A DNA stretch of 8,328 bases from Phycisphaerae bacterium. Lineage in GTDB: Bacteria > Planctomycetota > Phycisphaerae > SM23-33. Of this stretch, positions 5,757 to 8,328 are shown one piece after another. The notes beneath the pieces were generated by a model. That model worked only from the letters and a program-made list of their open reading frames with translations, made no database searches and was not told where the DNA came from. Numbering within the stretch: position 1 is the stretch's first letter; each line of letters begins with the position of its first letter. The DNA lies in assembly GCA_030610965.1 (NCBI GenBank), contig JAUWQU010000131.1, positions 1 through 8,328 on the forward strand, written 5' to 3'. Both the position numbers and the translations under genes were made by a program.

Positions 5757-7403
5757 CTACCGCGCGGGCTGCCGGGGATCGGCCTCGTCCTCCTGGTGCT
5801 CGGTGCTGGTGCGTGCCTGGCTGCGGATGTGGCGTTTGGCTTCGGCGAGTTTGGCCAGGAAGGCGTCCTTCTTGAACGCGGCCGTCCAGCGGCGAATGAT
5901 GAACCAGCCGCCCGTGCGGTAGATGCTTCTCCACCACCGCCGGCTCCATCGCCCCCAGCCCACGCGGAGGCGGTACAGCCAGAACACCATCGCCGGAAAC
6001 GCAAGGATGTTCATTGCGACGTTGAACATCTGCATCGGGCGGTAGAAGCGGCGCATTATCAGCCGGGCCGCGTCCTGCATGGTCTCGGGCGTCAGTGGAT
6101 CGTCCGGCTCGAAGAGCGGGAAGTTGCCGTCGTAGTATTCCAGGCCCACGAGCTGGCTCGGCAGGAGCCTGCCCCGATCGCGCAGTCGGCGGGTCAACTT
6201 TGTGCCCGGTAGCGGCACGGGCAGCAGCACCTGCAGCGTGTCGATGCGGGCCTTGCGAATGAACCGTTGGAAGTGGCGGATTCGCTCCTTGGCTGACATT
6301 CTGAAGGCCGAGCCTTCCGGCAGCGGGTAGCCGAAGATGAACATCCCGTGGACGTGGAATCCCGAGCGGTGGTACATTTGCGTCAGTTCGATCATCTCGG
6401 CTGGGTCCAGGCGCTTGTTCATGGCCTGGAGTTCGGCGGCTATGGGCGACTCGAACCCGATGGCCAGCATCTGTATGTTGGCTTCTCGCATGGCCTGGAG
6501 CAGTTCCTCGTCGCGGGCCTTGTCCAGGCGGATCTGCACGGTGATGTCGAAGTTGGCGCCCATATCGGCCTGGTAATCGCGCAGCAGGCCGCACAACTCG
6601 ATCGCCTCGGCGCGGTTCTGCCCGAACAGGTCGTCGACCAGGAAGAAGCGTTTGGCGCGGTGCTTCTCGTGTGCCGAGGCGAACTGGGCCATGATGCGTT
6701 GCGGCGTGGCGAATCGAGGCCGGCCGTTGACGGTGCAGAACTCGCAGTCCATCCCGCAGCCGCGCACGCCGGTGACGGGGAATAATCTCATCTTCGCGTA
6801 GCGCAGGATGGAGAAGTCCGGGATCGGCAGCAAGTCGAAGTCCGTCATCAACGGGCGGTCCGGCGTGTGGACGATCCGTCCGCCGTCGAGGTATGCCAGG
6901 CCCGCTACGCTCGAGAGGCCCTCGCCGGCGATCAGCTTCGGCAGCAGCTCGACGATGGCCAGTTCGCCCTCGCCCTTGACGATCACGCCGATGCCGCGAT
7001 CGAGCGCCTCGTCGATGCAATCCTCGATGAAATGCTGCCCGCCGGCGATCATCGTCACACCCATCCGCCCGTAAAGCCGGGCTATCTCGTAAAGGCGCGG
7101 GATGGTGCTGGTCAGGCCGCCGTACAGGCCGACCACGTCGGCTTGCCGGCTGCGCTGGATGGCCTCGTGGTCCGGCTTTCCCTCGGGTTCGCGCGGACCG
7201 TAGTGGTAATTGTTCTCGTCGATTACCTCGACGTCCCAGCCCGGCAGCTCGTGGACCGCCGTCGCCACGCAGATCGGCCCAAGCGCAGTCGTCACGCGGG
7301 CCTGGGCCGAGTAAATGTTGAAGGTCGGATATGCCGGACAGATCAGCCGCAAGAGCCTCCTCGGTTCCGCGCCGCCAACCCGCCTGCTACGCTCAAGTAT
7401 CAT
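5757..7403 (-). CDS. B12-binding-type radical SAM protein, substrate unknown
   Basis: The product has 548 residues from the ATG at 7403, chosen because AAAGGAG lies six bases before it. An in-frame ATG at 7430 would add nine residues but has no clear ribosome binding site. Residues 15-160 form a Rossmann-like domain of the cobalamin-binding type, with V-I-D-E-N-N at 60-65, V-G-L-Y-G-G near 91-96 and I-A-G-G-Q-H-F near 119-125. The D-x-H-x-x-G cobalamin histidine motif is not evident, as in many BchE/HpnR-type proteins. The radical SAM core follows, with C216-x3-C220-x2-C223 for the 4Fe-4S cluster, F-L-V-D-D at 254-258, I-G-F-E-S-P at 315-320, H-G-M-F-I-F-G-Y-P at 352-360 and L-P-V-P-L-P-G-T at 394-401. 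Residues 422-548 are a C-terminal region with a hydrophobic segment near 464-478 and a Trp/Arg-rich tail, suggesting membrane association. Family members perform radical methylations, cyclisations or rearrangements, often on lipids or cofactors. The gene stands alone, convergent with the sugar cluster and divergent from the lipoprotein, so context gives no substrate. Fold assignment is firm; reaction unknown. Confidence 0.88.
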   Translation of the reverse strand: MILERSRRVGGAEPRRLLRLICPAYPTFNIYSAQARVTTALGPICVATAVHELPGWDVEVIDENNYHYGPREPEGKPDHEAIQRSRQADVVGLYGGLTSTIPRLYEIARLYGRMGVTMIAGGQHFIEDCIDEALDRGIGVIVKGEGELAIVELLPKLIAGEGLSSVAGLAYLDGGRIVHTPDRPLMTDFDLLPIPDFSILRYAKMRLFPVTGVRGCGMDCEFCTVNGRPRFATPQRIMAQFASAHEKHRAKRFFLVDDLFGQNRAEAIELCGLLRDYQADMGANFDITVQIRLDKARDEELLQAMREANIQMLAIGFESPIAAELQAMNKRLDPAEMIELTQMYHRSGFHVHGMFIFGYPLPEGSAFRMSAKERIRHFQRFIRKARIDTLQVLLPVPLPGTKLTRRLRDRGRLLPSQLVGLEYYDGNFPLFEPDDPLTPETMQDAARLIMRRFYRPMQMFNVAMNILAFPAMVFWLYRLRVGWGRWSRRWWRSIYRTGGWFIIRRWTAAFKKDAFLAKLAEAKRHIRSQARTSTEHQEDEADPRQPAR

Positions 7404-7409
7404 CTTCCG

Positions 7410-7416
7410 CTCCTTT
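7410..7416 (-). promoter_or_regulatory. Ribosome binding site deciding the radical SAM start
   Basis: On the minus strand AAAGGAG is followed by six bases and the ATG at 7403. The region before the other in-frame ATG (7430) reads GGCGGCATCGGAAC, with no purine-rich block at proper spacing, so the shorter protein is preferred. Confidence 0.65.
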
Positions 7417-7472
7417 GCCGCTTGCCCCATGTTCCGATGCCGCCATCGGACGCGTAAGGTTCATCACCGTAA

Positions 7473-7501
7473 ATTGTACAGGTCGGGCTCGGGGCAAACA
7501 A
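7473..7501 (-). promoter_or_regulatory. Candidate sigma70-type promoter of the radical SAM gene
   Basis: On the minus strand TTGTTT (7496-7501) is followed after 17 bases by TACAAT (7473-7478). The -10 box matches the consensus at five of six positions and the -35 box at three, with ideal spacing. Transcription would begin near 7466, leaving roughly 60 bases of leader before the ATG at 7403. Its -35 box touches the start of the triplicated repeat at 7501. The bacterial group is uncertain, so the consensus may not apply exactly. Confidence 0.4.
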
Positions 7502-7539
7502 GTTGCTGGGAAGAACTGGGAAGAAGTTGCTGGGAAGAA
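7501..7539. repeat. Triplicated CTGGGAAGAA unit in the divergent control region
   Basis: CTGGGAAGAA occurs at 7506-7515, 7516-7525 and 7530-7539. The first and third copies are part of a longer 15-base direct repeat, AGTTGCTGGGAAGAA, at 7501-7515 and 7525-7539, spaced 24 bases start to start. The block lies directly upstream of the candidate minus-strand promoter and about 140 bases upstream of the lipoprotein start. It may be a set of regulator binding sites or a local duplication by slippage. Confidence 0.55.
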
Positions 7540-7556
7540 GGGTGTCCAGAAAGAGC

Positions 7557-7584
7557 TTGTCGATGTCCGAAAACGTGGTAGGAT
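7557..7584 (+). promoter_or_regulatory. Weak candidate promoter for the lipoprotein gene
   Basis: TTGTCG (7557-7562) and TAGGAT (7579-7584) are separated by 16 bases, each matching the sigma70 consensus at four of six positions. Transcription would start near 7591 and pass through the 7621-7640 palindrome before the ATG at 7681. Matches this weak occur by chance, so this is tentative. Confidence 0.22.
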
Positions 7585-7620
7585 TATCGAGTGGGCTCGC
7601 GATGGTCGTAGGCATGACGG

Positions 7621-7640
7621 TATCCGGGAAATCCCGGATA
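7621..7640. promoter_or_regulatory. Perfect 20-base palindrome upstream of the lipoprotein gene (operator or leader hairpin)
   Basis: TATCCGGGA and TCCCGGATA are perfect 9-base arms around AA, ending 40 bases before the lipoprotein ATG. As DNA it has the symmetry of a dimeric repressor site; as RNA it would form a stable eight-pair stem with a four-base loop. There is no following T-tract, so a terminator is unlikely. Confidence 0.45.
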
Positions 7641-7668
7641 ACAACCTGATGAACCCGGCTTCTGACAC

Positions 7669-7676
7669 GGGGAGAG
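7669..7676 (+). promoter_or_regulatory. Ribosome binding site of the lipoprotein gene
   Basis: GGGGAGAG lies just before the ATG at 7681, with GGAG ending six bases from the start codon. It supports this ATG rather than the in-frame internal ATG eight codons in. Confidence 0.65.
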
Positions 7677-7680
7677 ACCC

Positions 7681-8328
7681 ATGAGATATCCGATCGCTAC
7701 CATGCTCGCCGTAACCGCCTTGCTGCTACCTTCTTGCTCAAGGCGGTCCGGGGGCGAAGAGGAGATGCCGTCAGCATACGTGAGACGCACGGAGGTCCCC
7801 AACGCGGTGTTCTTCAAGGATATGGGCCTGGAAGTTGAGCACTTCGAGGTCAAGGCCCTGAAGAACAACAAGGTAACCATCTGGATCGAGACGTACGTGA
7901 ACGGCGAATTGCAGCAGGATTTCTCGTGGGGTACTCCCCGGACGCCCACGGAGGGCAAGGCTGTCGAGGGAGGCTTCCGCTTCTCTCGACTGCACGACCT
8001 CAGCAAGGGAATGGGCGAGGGCAAATCGAACAAGGTGAGTTGGCAATTCGGATTCGACAACACGTCCTCAGGCCGGGGTTGGAAGGATAATCCGTTTGAA
8101 GGCGGCACCCACACCTCCACCTCCTATGATTCCGGAACGCGGCCTGTCGAGCTTACTGCGGGAGAGACCGTCACTGTATGGACCCTGATCGGATCTAACA
8201 CGGGCCGCCTTAATGGTGAAGGTGGCGATAAGGCCATAGTAAAGCAGAACCCCTTTGTCATATTCATCCGATGCCGAATGGAGCCGCTAGGTCCCGAAGA
8301 CGGTTGGAACTCAGACAGTAACTTCAAC
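7681..8328 (+). CDS. Predicted lipoprotein of unknown function (3' end outside window)
   Basis: The frame is open from the ATG at 7681 to the last base of the window, giving 216 residues with no stop. The N-terminus M-R-Y-P-I-A-T-M-L-A-V-T-A-L-L-L-P-S-C19 is a short basic start, a hydrophobic core and a lipobox-like L-P-S-C, so cleavage and lipidation at C19 are likely; the Pro at -2 is unusual. The mature part starts with a charged, flexible stretch (S-R-R-S-G-G-E-E-E). An alternating polar/hydrophobic region follows, for example K-V-T-I-W-I-E-T-Y-V near 65-74, E-T-V-T-V-W-T-L-I-G near 163-172 and F-V-I-F-I-R near 193-198, suggesting a beta-sandwich. Three other segments are rich in Gly, Ser and Thr. 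I do not recognise a family. It is transcribed away from the radical SAM gene across a 277-base control region, and it is preceded by a good ribosome binding site and the 7621-7640 palindrome. The reading frame is well supported; the function is not. Confidence 0.72.
   Translation, partial: MRYPIATMLAVTALLLPSCSRRSGGEEEMPSAYVRRTEVPNAVFFKDMGLEVEHFEVKALKNNKVTIWIETYVNGELQQDFSWGTPRTPTEGKAVEGGFRFSRLHDLSKGMGEGKSNKVSWQFGFDNTSSGRGWKDNPFEGGTHTSTSYDSGTRPVELTAGETVTVWTLIGSNTGRLNGEGGDKAIVKQNPFVIFIRCRMEPLGPEDGWNSDSNFN

Noticed and set aside
5599..7020. 473-codon open frame on the minus strand overlapping the radical SAM gene in another frame
   Set aside because: The translation is dominated by Arg, Pro, Gly and Ala with no motif, while the other frame carries the radical SAM cysteines and conserved segments.
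7501..7539. CRISPR-like array
   Set aside because: The units are only 10-15 bases, nearly adjacent, without spacers of regular length and without any cas gene.
7400..7615. 71-codon minus-strand open frame in the divergent control region
   Set aside because: It overlaps the 5' end of the radical SAM gene, has no ribosome binding site before its ATG, and covers the repeat block; no recognisable sequence.
7331..7684. Plus-strand open frame spanning the control region into the lipoprotein start
   Set aside because: It is antisense to the radical SAM start at its 5' end, runs through repeats and the palindrome, and has no family features.
7584..8120. 178-codon minus-strand open frame opposite the lipoprotein gene
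   Set aside because: The plus-strand frame has a signal peptide, lipobox and ribosome binding site and stays open to the window end; the antisense frame has no supporting features.

Overview
The window looks like chromosomal DNA from a high-GC, carbohydrate-degrading bacterium, most likely a member of Planctomycetota or a related PVC/Hydrogenedentota-type lineage. The Gfo/Idh/MocA dehydrogenase with its G-G-Q-L-A-D-W-G-A-H-L-I-D signature, the large exported glycosidase-like protein and the sugar-phosphate-isomerase-type domain ending in G-L-Q-C-Y-G-I are all styles common in those genomes. The taxonomy is inference from gene style only; no rRNA or marker gene is present.

Positions 1-5500 hold three plus-strand genes that read as a sugar-catabolism cluster: the 3' end of a Gfo/Idh/MocA oxidoreductase (to 596); a 974-residue exported protein (714-3638) joining a glycosidase-like (beta/alpha)8 region to a C-terminal sugar phosphate isomerase/epimerase-type domain; and a 596-residue right-handed beta-helix protein of GH110 alpha-1,3-galactosidase type (3710-5500). 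The gaps are 117 and 71 bases, and I see no convincing terminator between the genes. A plausible reading is hydrolysis of a glycan or glycoside (galactoside, perhaps uronide) plus oxidation/isomerisation of the products, but the substrate cannot be read from sequence.

Positions 5501-5756 are a non-coding gap between convergent genes. It holds a strong imperfect inverted repeat (5570-5627) that resembles a REP/MITE-type palindrome more than a standard terminator, followed by a short tandem repeat.

Positions 5757-7403 (minus strand) encode a cobalamin-binding-type radical SAM protein (C-x3-C-x2-C at residues 216/220/223) with a hydrophobic, basic C-terminal tail. Its start is best placed at 7403, behind a good ribosome binding site, with a candidate promoter at 7473-7501.

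Positions 7404-7680 are a divergent control region with a triplicated 10-base unit, a perfect 20-base palindrome and weak promoter-like boxes. A plus-strand predicted lipoprotein of unknown function starts at 7681 and runs off the end of the window.

The most noteworthy items are the glycosidase-like/isomerase fusion, whose isomerase half has lost most of the usual metal ligands, and the GH110-like enzyme that has no export signal. No defence system, CRISPR array, transposase, tRNA or rRNA was seen.
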